From: Lepas anatifera
Taxonomy: Eukaryota; Arthropoda; Thecostraca; Lepadidae
Assembly: GCA_034440635.1 (NCBI GenBank)
Contig: JAOTON010002087.1
Span: 186,001 to 250,000 of the forward strand
Direction: 5' to 3'
Length of the DNA stretch: 64,000 nt
Numbering within the stretch: position 1 is the stretch's first letter; every line of letters begins with the position of its first letter. The position numbers were made by a program, and so were the translations under genes. This document shows, piece by piece, positions 52,563 to 64,000 of the stretch. Below the pieces are notes generated by a model. The model was not told where the DNA came from. It did not search any database and worked only from the letters and a program-made list of their open reading frames with translations.

Positions 52563-53053
52563 TATTTGCACTAAATATCACGCAAAATCAACTACATCAA
52601 AAGACTGGCCATGTAAGGAGAGCGCAAGGGCGAAGTGTGGATTAACACATAAGAAAGAGAGGGGACAGTTAAGTCTCACCCATAAAGTGAAAAACGTCCC
52701 GAATAATATGAACGGAAGGTAACATTGTGCTCTAAATAAAAAAGGTTTTGCGTAGAGTGAGCAATTTTGCCCAACAGGAGATCAAAGATACACTGACCAC
52801 TAGAGTTGTCAATCGGCAATCGCTTCGATCTGAATCGATCGATCTCCGATCTGAAGTCCAATTTAAAAACCAGTTGGGCAGGTCCTGAACTTCCTGGCAC
52901 ATTTCGGAAACTTTACTGGCTCTGTAATATCAAATATTAGGTATTGTTTCAATCATGGGATGTATTACTTGCATTGTGGTACTACATTCAGAAGTGCAGC
53001 CCAAGAGAACTGATGATGATTGGAGTTTTAAGGCACTGCAGCTGCAGAGGCTA
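52561..53053. other. Unassigned DNA
   Basis: No gene or repeat recognised. Confidence 0.3.
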
Positions 53054-53061
53054 TGTGTGCC

Positions 53062-53338
53062 CAGGGGCATAGCCAAGGGGGGCAGGGACAGCCGCCCCCC
53101 CATGAGGGCCCGAAGGGCCCCCTCAGGACACGAGCCGCGCGAAGCGCGGCTCGCCCGCACTATGTTCTGTGGTCAAATTTGGCATTTTATACCAGACAGA
53201 GCCCCCTTAAGTCCTCTTCAGGACTCTATTCTGTAACAAGCAGGGCCCTTTTTACCCATCAGGGCCCTTTTGACGCTGTCAAAGGGGCTCTTTTCGGGGC
53301 ACCGTCCCTCCCTGAGCGAAATCCTGGCGACGCCCCTG
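53062..53338. mobile_element. 277-bp hAT-like MITE with two hairpins
   Basis: Left CAGGGGCATAGCCAAGG. Right, reverse complemented, CAGGGGCGTCGCCAGG. Flanks TGTGTGCC and TATGTGCC agree at 7 of 8 positions. Inside are GAGGGCCC-GAA-GGGCCCCCTC and a perfect CGAGCCGCGC-GAA-GCGCGGCTCG hairpin (53131-53153). Confidence 0.8.
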
Positions 53339-53346
53339 TATGTGCC

Positions 53347-56300
53347 CGAGCACGAGAGAACAAACTCTCCGAAGAGGATACCACTCTAGCCTAGATCAGC
53401 TATATGAACAAATTCTTGCAAGGCAACAACGTGTCAAAATCGCACCCAACCATACAAAACAATATACTTACCCTCGGCTTAGTATGTGTCTATGGTCGGG
53501 TCTAAAATGTCAGACTATATATTTGCAATGAAGAAAATGAATGCAAGCTCTTATTATCCCATCTGAAGAGGTACCGAAAACAGAGGCAATGTGTTGTGGA
53601 TTGGGATATGATCACGACTACTTTACCAATGTTCAACATTCATAGGCGCAGGAGCTGTGGGGGTTGTGGAGATAGCTGCCCTCTCCCCCGATCTTTCTGA
53701 CCGTGGGGGTAGTGGTGGGGGGGAGGGTGTGGTATCTAATGCTCTCAGAAAACAAAGAAAGAAATATTTGACATGTAAGCTGCTGAACGAAATTGGTGAC
53801 TTTGAGCGAGTCCAAGCACCCATTTTCAGTAAAGACATTTGAAGGGGTCAGGATTCCTAATCTGGAGGCGGATGTGGTTAGCTCCTTGGCAATCGGCGTT
53901 GCCCGATCATCTGATCCCCTGTGTAATTTCACCTCCATTAGGTACCTGTGCTTGCTCGCACCGAGAGGGAAACACCCTCATCTTTGCTAATGTGTCTGAC
54001 AGGAGTAGGGACTTAGATCTCGTTTCGGGTGCCCGGATACCCGGAATGTAGCATCGAATAAATGTTTACGTCCTCTAAATGTTTTTGTTTCATTTTAAGC
54101 ACTTGAAATTGGCTTTATGCAGTTGAGCGTTATATGACCCATGCTGTTACAGACCCTTTAAACCCAAATAAGATTATGGTGATGATGCACTTAGACAGGC
54201 CCGTCGGAATGATAACAGCTTATATTATACTTACACTATGAAAATGTTGTCTAACAACGTTGTTTATAGTTCCGGTAACCCAAATCAATTCTTTAAAAAA
54301 AAAACGCCAGTCCTCTGGTAGGTATCTGATATCTACAGGGGAATGAACTGCATCCACGGTTCAACTAACTACTGCATAAAATTGCCTGCCAGATCCTGTG
54401 ATTTTGAATAAGATTAGCTGGCACGCTAGATCACTTAAGAAGGAGCCTAGCTATTCAAAGAGCTCTATCATACGTGTCAAACCTGCTAAAAGATTGATAT
54501 CAACGAACCTCGGGCTTGTTTTGGGTCACCACGGTGTCTTTTTGACAGATGTCGCTATGGGTGCTCTTTAGACATTTTGAGAGGCACGTTCCCCACGCTG
54601 ATTTTTTGTATTAATCCTAGTAGGGTTAAACATTTTAGCTTTCCACGGCAAGTCAGAGCTTTCAGATTTTTCCTGGGAGAGGCTGGCGTCTGGGAAGAGG
54701 CTACAAGGATGTCGAACCAGGAAAGATATAATCAAATATTTGAACCAGGGCCTGAGAACCAGCATTCAGAGGCGGGGATGTTTGAAGAAAATGCCAATCA
54801 TTTGGGGAGCACAGGAAAAGCAGGGTGGCTGTGCTTCTGCCACCTTCTACGAAAACCCTGGTATTTCTAAGAACAGTTCCTGCATCCCATAGACATTGGC
54901 TGAGGCTCAGCGCCGTCGACAAAGAGCGTTGCCCCAGTCAACGTTGTCACCCTGCATGGCCCCTATCATCGGTTATAGGGTGATAGAGGGCAGTGAGGTG
55001 GTCGATGAATATCTTCTTATTGTTGTGCATCTGTGACAGAAAACTCTGCACTCCAAATCCTACATGTTCTCGGATTTTTTCCTATTCTTACCTTTAGACC
55101 CTCGTCCGTATAAAGGTTTTATTTTTTCGTGGAAGTTAGCCGAAATCAGCAAATTTTCGGATGATATGAATAGGCCAAAACATCCCTGGCCCCACCAGTA
55201 ACGACGACCCTTGGCCCTCCACTCTCAACTTCAAAATAGTTGAGAGTGGAGGGCACCTATCTCAGCAGTCCACCAATTCGCAGTCACCGCAATGATGCAA
55301 CGACTAAGTGTTTTCGAAAGGCTCCTTCTTTGACACTTTTCAGAAAAGAGGAGGACAAGACTGCTATTCATTTTTCCTTTCCATTTCCATCTGTTGAACT
55401 TGTTGCAATAGTGACACCTGAAAATACCCCAAGATTGATTTAGGAAAGAGCAACGCAGCCTGTAGGTGATGAAATAGTGACCAGTATTGCGTCATATACC
55501 CAGTCTAGCAATAAACCCTGGTGGAACCTATCATGGTGCGTGATCTTGGCTTACGACCACAAAAGATGGAGCGGGGAGCATCGAAGAAGAAAAACAAGGC
55601 CCACCTTCTGGGAAGCCACTGTATTGTTACATTATTTACAAGAGCAGCACATTATTTGTGAACCGGATAACACATCAACGACTTGTTCGGAAACAGTAAT
55701 GAGCTGAGTAAGTGAGCACTTATGACCAGAGTAGTTGCATTCGCCAGAAAAATACAATAGTTAAGTAGCTTTGCGGAATTTCAGAATGCAGCTGGGTTAC
55801 CATCTAAAAGTATGTGGGAGATCTTTACCTTTGAAGAACCAAACTTATGAGATGACAGCAATGCCTTCCTGCCCAGCTTTCCTTGGTTTCAATGCGTCAA
55901 ATTCATACATCCGCTCTACTCGACGAGGGACCCTTGTTGGAACTTCTTTTTGTCAATTTTGTCCCGATTAATGCCGTGTATTGCGTCATATATTTAGCCC
56001 AGCTAAAATGTTGCAACCCATACGTCATTTACAAAATGTCATCTGTGGCACATGCGATTCCCAGCTGTCTGTTTCTGTCTTTTTGGTGCCAACTATAGCT
56101 AATGAATCTTCCGAATTGGACGTAAGTGGAAGCCAAAATACAAAGTGTGTATTGTCGGTTTTAACGGCATTTTCCATACTAGCACGAAACGCTTTCTGAT
56201 TGCTTCAAATGGCTCAAAGGCAGAAAAATGGGTGTCTACACTCTGTGAGGGGAGTGCTCAGATATGAAATGTTCAGTGGAAAATGTGGCATAGGTTAATG

Positions 56301-57157
56301 CTGGTGTAGATAATCCACCTCACTATCTCAAAGTGCAAAAACCTTGACTTCATCGAGAGTAGATCCAACACTTACGACTTTCTCCATAAGCCAAATTTTC
56401 TATAACCAGTCCAGCCCCAAGTTCCTGCTGAAGTTATATTTCCAGGGTCAGTTTCCCTTAAAAAATTCCTCTTTGTGAAACCGAGTTCTTTCTTGTTTCA
56501 TAGCTATTTGAATTGAATGATGTGCTGTTCGGGCACCCCATTTGCTATCCCCCTCAGTCTTTCACTTTGTGCAGTACGTATTTAAAACGCTCAAAATGAG
56601 TGAGCCATATGGGGAAGGCATCATTCTTAACAACACTTCTTCCAACAAGCTGACGCTTATAAATCTGGAGCTCCCTCACAATCTTTAAACTTTTAATCAC
56701 CCGCCGTGAAAGCTCATTAGAAATAATCAGTGTAATGATCATGTTAGGTTGACTTGATCTTTGGAGGGAATGGTAAAACAAGGTTTCATTGCTATTTTTC
56801 AATATAACTTAGCTTTGATAATAAAGTTGAACTTATCATGTTGACAGGGAGATGCGCTTATTTTTTCAACTTATCGTAAACAGAGATAACAGTCCGTCTA
56901 GCAGGTGAAATCAGCTTCATAAAATTATATACATACATGCGTTACAGGTTTACAGCGGCGTGCAAAAGCACACATTTTGAAAGTACTTGTGTAAAATGGA
57001 ACATCACACTGAAATTGGACAGGAAACATGTTACGAACAGAATAATTGATTAAAACCTATATATAGAGCTACAAGAAGGCTATCCGAGCTGACCTGAGAC
57101 GTGGACATCCGAGACACTGTCAGCTAGCAGCGAGCACGTGGGGTGACAAAACCTAGC
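53347..57157. other. Unassigned region
   Basis: A 3.8-kb stretch with only short frames on both strands and no domain, RNA gene or element end that I can name. Near 55208-55252 a short perfect inverted repeat (CCACTCTCAACT / AGTTGAGAGTGG) forms a hairpin. Confidence 0.35.
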
Positions 57158-58027
57158 TTAACACGCGCACTGGAGGGGAACCTTGGAAGCCGCCCTCCCC
57201 AGCTATGTTTCTAGGATGGCCGGAGAACCGTTTGTAGCCCAAAAACGATACACTACCATATTTACAAGATTTCATCCATGGGTCAATGAGTGCAATAATT
57301 TTGAAAACCGGTCGAATATTATAGGCTTTCAAAGTCAGACCTACATTTTTAGATCACCACAATCGCGCGATCGAACCAATTCGCTTGCATTGGATACCAA
57401 CTAGTGACGTCATAACGCCATACAACGGGAATTATATGTCAAGGGCACCTAACATGAAGGTCATGGTCACTGACCCCAGTGCTTCCGGTCAAATGGCGTT
57501 ACCCGGTCTGACGTATATTATGCTATACCTTAACGTAAAAGTAACTCAATGTAAAAGTAGAACTCAAAGGTGATGGGTAAAGGTAAATCCTCATTTGTCA
57601 CCAAACAGTTGCTAAAGTGCTAGTTATAGTGCACATTATAGGTAGTATACCATATTGTGACATAATAGGTCAAAAGCCTTGAATGACCTTGACCCAAAAA
57701 TTGTAGGAAATATTATTTGTGAAATTCCCTCTATGACCCTGGTCAAAATTTTGCTTATTTTCGTCTCTTTTCCGCATAATCACGGCATTTCCCAATAGGT
57801 CCCCGGCATGGACAGGATTTAACATTTAGGACCTCGTTTGACCTTGAAGGCTAACTCGTTTGACTCGTTTGACATAGGTCAATAAAAATCGGGTATGATG
57901 TAGTTAACCCCAGCCCCCACCCACCCATTAACCAATCTTTTTCTCTTAGTTTCTGAGAGCTTAGGGGCCTGTCAGGCCTCCCTTCAGAGTGCGTTAGTGA
58001 CAGACCCCTCTCCAGTGCGGGTGTTAA
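57158..58027 (+). mobile_element. AGGTCA-rich TTAA element, copy D
   Basis: TTAA at both edges. Termini CACGCGCACTGGAGGGG and CCTCTCCAGTGCGGGTG. The interior is colinear with copies E and F (AATCGCGCGATCGAACC, CAAATGGCGTTACCCGG, TTGAATGACCTTGACCC). 870 bp, non-coding. Confidence 0.82.
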
Positions 58028-58067
58028 ACATGGGTACTGAATGCCCTGGGCAACTTAAAAAATACAG

Positions 58068-59083
58068 AAATGTCTACGTCTTTCGAGCTAGCACTGGGTA
58101 AAGAATATATTTGAAGAAATTAAACCATATATTTCGATACCTGTTGCGGTATCTTGTTCACTGGTTACAAAGGCTACAAGTTAAAGATACTGAGACAAAA
58201 AACACACTGCAGCCAAAAAAGCATTTCGACACTTTGAAAAAAATCATATAAAAGCGTATTTTCCCGTATGAAAAGAATCGCAATTTTAAACATAACAGCA
58301 TACATCTTAACAGTGATAATCTATAAATAGTAAAAAGAGTCAATTGTATAAACAGGGAACTGATTCCACTAAACACAATTTAAAGACATTAATTCAACTC
58401 ATATGGAAACACCTACAAAGAACTATTATTGGAAAAGGTCGAAGAACTAAGCAAAAGGTCTAAGACTAGCCAATCTAATAAACCTAGGCCTGTATCCCAA
58501 CTCGAACTCAAGGATAATTCTCGTACATCAGGGTCCAGGATGAACTTATCCCTCGAATTTTTATTGTTTCTCTAACGGTAGCTTTTTCAGCTTCTTTCGT
58601 TGGCTGATGTTTTTGAAAAGCAAAAACATGAAACAGTTTTGAAAAAACAGCATTAGTGAACAATATGAGCCGGAAAAAGTATACCCCAACATTCTTAGAC
58701 CTTTCTCCATTAATTGTTTCTTATAGGTGCTTCCATGTGAGTTGACTCCATGCCTTTAAATTGTGTTTGGTTGAATCACTTTCCTGTTTATTCAATTGAC
58801 TCCATTGTTTTAACTATTTCAAGATTATCACTGTTAGGACGCATGCTGTTAGGTTTAAAATGGCATGTTCTTTCCTGCGGTACAACACGCTTTTAGATAT
58901 ATCTTTTTCAAAGCGTCGAAATGTTGTTGTGTCTGCAGTATGTTTTTTTGTCTCAACATCTTCTTTTTTAACTTGTAACTTGTGCAACCAGTGAACAAGA
59001 TACCGCAATGGATATCCAAACAGATGGTTTAATTTCTTCAAATATTTTCTTCAACCAGTGCTAGCCCGAAAAACGTAGACATT
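58068..59083. repeat. Large inverted repeat (about 400-bp arms, about 210-bp spacer)
   Basis: 58068-58465 matches the reverse complement of 58675-59083 along its length at roughly 80 percent by eye. Shared phrases include AAATGTCTACG, GCTAGCACTGG, GCGGTATCTTGTTCACTGG, AACAGTGATAATCT and AACACAATTTAAAG. A transcript would fold into a long hairpin. The arm near 59041-58814 is open for 75 codons, the other arm is broken. No terminal transposon signature seen. Confidence 0.85.
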
Positions 59084-60264
59084 TATATAAATCAACCTGG
59101 GTAAAATGACTTAAAAATGTATCTAAAAAATATGTTGAACCCGGGGCGATGTATAAATATATTCGATTCCCAAGGGATCAGACATACAACTTTTGGTTTG
59201 TGACACTTACTCTACCAGTGATGCTCCACAAAAGGTGGTGTGTGCGAGTGCTAACGAAGAGGAAAGTAACTAAACACTTCCTCCGGGTCAATTTTGCCAG
59301 AGCATATGCTTTTTAGAAAAAAAACAGACTGTGCTGATTTTTTTCGATCTGCCAGGGATTTAACGACGAAATGCGACAAGATGGCACAATAAGACAATGA
59401 GTCATACAATCTACTTGAGTGGTAATTTAGCTAGATAAGGGACGTGTTTATAACTATACGATAGATTTGACATCATTTTCAGCCACTCGGACAGGGCCAT
59501 CAAAATATCTTCCTCTCTCCACGGCGAAATTTTTGACAACGCTGACCTCCCATCGCTGCGCCGCCACTAGCGACTACAAAGGTCAAAGTTCAAACTATGT
59601 GCGGTCGTAACGCCTCTGGCACTGGTGTTGGGACTGCAGTGCTGCTGCGCTATGATTGGCTGGAATCTGACGAATGTGGCGTGTACGTTCAGTTGTCTGT
59701 GCGACGCCTTATTTGAGTGAGGAAGGGCCGGAGGTTGCGGCTCTGGGCTGGAAGTGATTTTGAAGAACTGTCGCAAGCTGCTGGATACCTTTATTGTGCT
59801 TATTTAGTTTATTTGCCATTGTATTAATTTTAGAGCTGATTAATACGTGATAATAAAGCAAGACTGACACTCTTCATCACTAATTCCAGATTGCATCGCT
59901 ACGTTTCTAGATATTCTAGGTTCTGTAGATATATATTATGAGTCAATAAGCTGTTTGCATCTCCAGTCACCCGTTTGTACCTTCAATAAGCTCTCGCGCA
60001 CACCCTAAACTTTTCCTGGCGTACACTGAAACATTGCTTCCCATCCCCCGCCTACAGAAATTAAGACACCATGTCCCCGATACAACGCAGTCCCTCTTTC
60101 CATTCCAAGCAGAGCTGCCGAATTTCGCAACCAGAACGTTATTTACCAAGTGACACCCGTGTTAGGCACGGGAGTAACCATAAGTGGACCTATATTTTAT
60201 TGTTTATTAGTGCAATAAGAGCAACAGGGCCATGTCCAAATACAAGCTCAAGTCAGGAACCTAC
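59084..60264. other. Unassigned DNA
   Basis: No recognised gene. A less AT-rich patch at 59510-59770 contains ATGATTGGCTGG (CCAAT-box-like) but no clear transcript. Confidence 0.35.
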
Positions 60265-60420
60265 CTGAGGAACGTGCGGTTGAAGCGATGTCTCCCCCGC
60301 CGCGTCAGACGCTAGGGACAGCGAGCTGTCCTGTACTGAGCTCCTCTTGTCCATCAGGTTCAAGGACTCGCAGGAGCCAGTGGTCTGCCGAAAGGCCAGT
60401 GGCACCACGTGTTCATTTTT
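60265..60420 (-). CDS. Candidate exon, possibly upstream part of the RhoGAP gene
   Basis: 156 nt, 52 codons, phase 0 at both ends. Acceptor CTCTGGACAAG, perfect donor CAG before GTAGGT. Reads KNEHVVPLAFRQTTGSCESL, then NLMDKRSSVQDSSLSLASDA. Ser-rich regulatory-looking peptide on the same strand and about 10 kb upstream of the GAP domain. Membership of that gene is inferred from strand, phase and position only. The acceptor's pyrimidine tract is weak. Confidence 0.5.
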
Positions 60421-60429
60421 CTTGTCCAG

Positions 60430-60800
60430 AGTTTAAGTGGGTGGCGACACAATACTTTATCCAGGATTTCATATTTACCCAAGGGTTGAAGTTATGATGT
60501 ATGTACATCAGCATGTACTTCGAAATAGATGGCCAAAGGGCTTTGGCTCCCTCATTGTAATCCCAAAATCCCAACACTTCATCAAAATGGGGAAGAATAC
60601 GTTAATATCTCCTCTTAGCTATCTGAGATAAATGAAAATTTGCGTATCGTGTAGCCAATAAAGATAATGCACCTTTACAATACCAACTCCAACCTTTAAG
60701 TTAGATTAGTATGAATTTCATCAGCTTCTTGAGCGATGGAAAACAGTCTAGTCAACCCTACTTTATTAGCCCTATTCCATATCTATAATAGATTACTCAG
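60430..60800. other. Unassigned spacer
   Basis: Nothing recognised. Confidence 0.3.
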
Positions 60801-61819
60801 TTAACACGTGCCCCGCTGGGGGGGGCGAAATTCGCCCCCTCCTGGTTTTCACAGATAACACAAAAAAGAAGAGGCGCAGAACAACAAAACTTACGGTACC
60901 TTATCTCTGATTAAATTAGCGCATCTGACCAAATTTTTTTAGCTCAGGTCATGTCAGTTCAAGGAGCTATCCAAGGTCAAGTGACCCGACCTCAAAACCT
61001 AACATCATTGGTTTGAAGCGGTGCCCAGGGAACATCAGTAAACCGATCAATTTGAAACTTTCACAATATGATAAGATCATTAGGGTCTGCAAATCTGTTA
61101 TCTCGGAATTTCGATATTTTTTGCCTAAGATGGGGTTTATTTTTGGGTCACCCCATTATAAGTCTATGGTGAAAAATAGAATGGGCTCGTTTTCAGTAAA
61201 TACCGGAGAGATAAAGCTGAAAATTCTCAAACCGTCTATTCTTACCATCATCTTGACCATTGAGTTGAGTTTTTTACCATCTGACCTCCCAAAGGTCATG
61301 TCAGGTCACAGGAGCATAGAGTGATTGTTTTGCCAATAACTTCTCACTGCATTGATATAAAGCTCCCATTTTGCTTGCATTGTGCTTACATTGTCACGGG
61401 GAGTCGACTGATATGCAGCATGACCATACCAGGTCACTCTGTGACCCTGACCTAGCTCGAGGTCCGGTCATTTTCACTATTTGACCTAACAATGTCATAT
61501 TATACATCATTAGATTCGCCGCGATGAGATAAATCCAGGGATGCATAAATATCTGCTCTAGCTCCCCTGAGTACAGATCTAAAGAGAGAAACGTACACTG
61601 CTCTGTTGCAAGCCTATGGAGCCTTCTTTGACCTCTGCTGACATCAATATTGACCTGACATAAAAATACTCCTTATAATTTCGCTTCGTCTTGTCAAGAG
61701 CTTTCGAATGCCGTCCGTAATTTTCCTTTAGCTTTCCTAGGAAATGAGATACGGAGGGGGCGAAATTCGCCCCCCAGCGGGGCACGTCATGCCAGGGACC
61801 CCAGCGGGGCGCTTGTTAA
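60801..61819. mobile_element. AGGTCA-type TTAA element, copy G
   Basis: TTAA at both edges. Left CACGTGCCCCGCTGGGG, right CCCCAGCGGGGCGCTTG. Both ends also carry GGGGCGAAATTCGCCCC-type palindromes. Half-sites cluster at 60942-60992, 61285-61312 and 61427-61490. At 1,019 bp it is the longest copy. No coding frame. Confidence 0.8.
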
Positions 61820-62480
61820 TTTACGCACAGAGCCAATACATGGTTTTTTTACTCCGCTATAATAAAAAACTTTGTTAGTCTACACACACCATCCTGATGT
61901 GTTTTTCTTTCACCCAGAACACAGGTGTCATGTTGCTGCACTATACCTGGAAACCAGACATATATTGGCAGCACGATATGCGTGCTATAGAGGATCTGGC
62001 ATGAGGCGCTGTTGGTTTTCCGTTAATTCACAGACAGTTCGACTCGTGGCTCAGATGCAGGGCTGTAGCAGCGGCGAAACTGTACTCGTATTAACCTGTT
62101 GCGCTGTCTAAACCCAAGGCTGTGCGGCTAAGTCGAGCTGTGTTGGCACGTCAAACCTGATTCAAACTACCGAGTTGTGTTGATGTGTCTGTCCGTGTTG
62201 ATACACAGAACCAGGTTGCTGTCAGGCTGTGCCAACGCATCAAACTGTGCTGATGCGCCTGGGCATGAGCCGGTACCACGGAGCAGGAACACATGGGCCT
62301 TGGAGGTTTTTCCGTCTAAAGAGGACGTCTTCCATGGGATCGAGAATCAAAGGCTAGTCGAATAGGTGGTAATGGGTCATTTCAGGGATAATAGGATAGA
62401 ATTGTCGCTTTAAACTTCAGCTATGTTTTTAATACTATCAGTACTTTACGCCGTACTCCATGGGTACGGCGGCTGACGGG
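61820..62480. other. Unassigned DNA
   Basis: Short frames only. 62100-62270 has loosely repeated GTGTTGATG/GTGCTGATGCG phrases. Confidence 0.3.
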
Positions 62481-62489
62481 TGCCAGGAA

Positions 62490-64000
62490 CGGGCTAAGTG
62501 GGGTGCGTGGTTGCGCCGGGCTGTCCTGGTGCGTGGCTGCGCCGGGCTGTCCTGGTGCGTGGCTGCGCCGGACTGTCCTGGTGCGTGGCCGCGCCGGGCT
62601 GTCCTGGTGCGTGGCTGCGCCGGGCTGTCCTGGTGCGTGGCTGCGCCGGGCTGTCCTGGTGCGTGGCTGCGCCGGGCTGTCCTGGTGCGTGGCTGCGCCG
62701 GGCTGTCCTGGTGCGTGGCCGCGCCGGTCTGTCCTGGTGCGTGGCCGCGCCGGACTGTCCTGGTGCGTGGCTGCGCCGGACTGTCCTGGTGCGTGGCTGC
62801 GCCGGGCTGTCCTGGTGCGTGGCTGTGCCGGGCTGTCCTGGTGCGTGGCTGCGCTGGGCTGTCCTGGTGCGTGGCTGCGCCGGGCTGCCCTGGTGCGTGG
62901 TTGTGCCGGGCTGTCCTGGTGCGTGGCTGTGCCGGGCTGCCCTGGTGCGTGGTTGTGCCGGGCTGCCCTGGTGCGTGGTTGTGCCGGGCTGTCCTGGTGC
63001 GTGGCTGTGCCGGGCTGTCCTGGTTCGTGGTTGTGCCGGGCTGTCCTGGTGCGTGGCTGCGCCGGGCTGCCCTGGTGCGTGGTTGTGCCGGGCTGTCCTG
63101 GTGCGTGGCTGCGCCGGGCTGTCCTGGTGCGTGGCTGCGCCGGGCTGTCCTGGTGCGTGGCTGCGCCGGGCTGTCCTGGTGCGTGGCCGCGCCGGGCTGC
63201 CCTGGTGCGTGGCCGCGCCGGGCTGTCCTGGTGCGTGGCCGCGCCGGGCTGTCCTGGTGCGTGGCTGCGCCGGGCTGTCCTGGTGCGTGGCTGCGCCGGG
63301 CTGTCCTGGTGCGTGGTTGTGCCGGGCTGTCCTGGTGCGTGGTTGTGCCGGGCTGTCCTGGTGCGTGGCTGCACCGGGCTGTCCTGGTGCGTGGCTGCGC
63401 CGGGCTGTCCTGGTGCGTGGCTGCGCCGGGCTGTCCTGGTGCGTGGCTGCACCGGGCTGTCTGTGCGTGGTGCCCGGGCTGTTGGTGCGTGGTTGTGCCG
63501 GGCTGTCTGGTGCGTGGCCGCGCCGGGCTGCCCTGTGTCGCCGGGTCTGGTGCGTGGTTGTGCCGGGCTGTCCTGGTGCGTGGTTGGGCCGGGCTGTCCT
63601 GGTGGGGGCGCCGGGCTGCCCTGGTGCGTGGCCGCGCCGGGCTGTCCTGGTGCGTGGCTGCGCCGGGCTGTCCTGGTGCGTGGTTGTGCCGGGCTGTCCT
63701 GGTGCGTGGTTGTGCCGGGCTGTCCTGGTGCGTGGCTGCGCCGGGCTGTCCTGGTGCGTGGCCGCGCCGGGCTGTCCTGGTGCGTGGTTGTGCCGGGCTG
63801 CCCTGGTGCGTGGCTGCGCCGGGCTGTCCTGGTGCGTGGTTGTGCCGGGCTGCCCTGGTGCGTGGCTGCGCCGGGCTGTCCTGGTGCGTGGTTGTGCCGG
63901 GCTGCCCTGGTGCGTGGCTGCGCCGGGCTGTCCTGGTGCGTGGTTGTGCCGGGCTGCCCTGGTGCGTGGCTGCGCCGGGCTGTCCTGGTGCGTGGCCGCG
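62490..64000. repeat. 26-bp minisatellite, about 58 copies, runs off the window
   Basis: Unit CTGGTGCGTGGCTGCGCC followed by GGGCTGTC, with variants (GTTGTGCC, GCCGCGCC, GCTGCCC). Because 26 is not a multiple of 3, all frames cycle through the same 26-residue period, so the 343-codon minus frame is an artefact. A disordered stretch lies at 63460-63610. Confidence 0.97.

Noticed and set aside
62421..63452. 343-codon His/Pro/Gln-rich repeat protein
   Set aside because: The 26-bp unit is not a multiple of 3, so every frame yields the same cycle. It is a minisatellite, not a gene.

Overview
This is a stretch of animal nuclear DNA, not bacterial. Open reading frames are short, there are spliceosomal GT-AG exons, and most of the sequence is transposon remnants, microsatellites and minisatellites. 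The one gene I recognise is a Rho GTPase-activating protein of the ARHGAP6/ARHGAP36 type. With the LINE, hAT-like and TTAA-type elements and very long (GA)n tracts, this suggests a bilaterian invertebrate, possibly an arthropod. The host lineage is inference and cannot be fixed from this window.

Layout. 1-5.4 kb: tandem debris of a MITE end, an inverted-repeat element with TA flanks (1157-2844) holding two smaller MITEs, and a frameshifted LINE (3035-5351, minus). 5.4-14.2 kb: mostly unassigned DNA with one good plus-strand candidate exon (7967-8155), a LINE 3' remnant (9994-10362), and small elements. 14.2-22.6 kb: a nested stack. A TTAA-type MITE is split by a 6.8-kb hAT-like element (14598-21425) with a perfect 8-bp target duplication. 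That element carries about 4 kb of degenerate 19-bp satellite and a second hAT-like element (20810-21338) with its own perfect duplication. A 780-bp (GA)n tract follows. 24-34 kb: an AGGTCA-rich element, a 4.7-kb hAT-like element (26273-30953, perfect 8-bp duplication) filled with a 19-20-bp satellite and higher-order repeats, a CpG-rich block, and a further nest.

35.5-50.3 kb (minus strand): the RhoGAP gene. Exons at 50300-50199, 48300-48150, 47326-47220, 46973-46758, 46368-46268, 40984-about 40898 and 36749-35474 have compatible phases. They encode the RhoGAP domain from just before the arginine finger to its end, then a basic, Ser/Arg/Pro-rich tail ending in a class I PDZ-ligand-like motif. 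A likely upstream exon of the same or another minus-strand gene lies at 60420-60265. Introns hold MITEs, SINEs, (GA)n and a 43-bp minisatellite.

49-64 kb: more AGGTCA-rich TTAA elements, a 277-bp hAT-like MITE, a roughly 400-bp-arm inverted repeat (58068-59083), and a 26-bp minisatellite running off the window end.

The most unusual recurring signal is a family of TTAA-flanked elements, about ten copies or fragments. Their termini resemble CACGCGC plus a G-run, their interiors are crowded with AGGTCA/TGACCT half-sites, and several have a GC hairpin near one end. The second is a set of 8-bp-duplication elements whose interiors, in two cases, have become multi-kilobase satellites.
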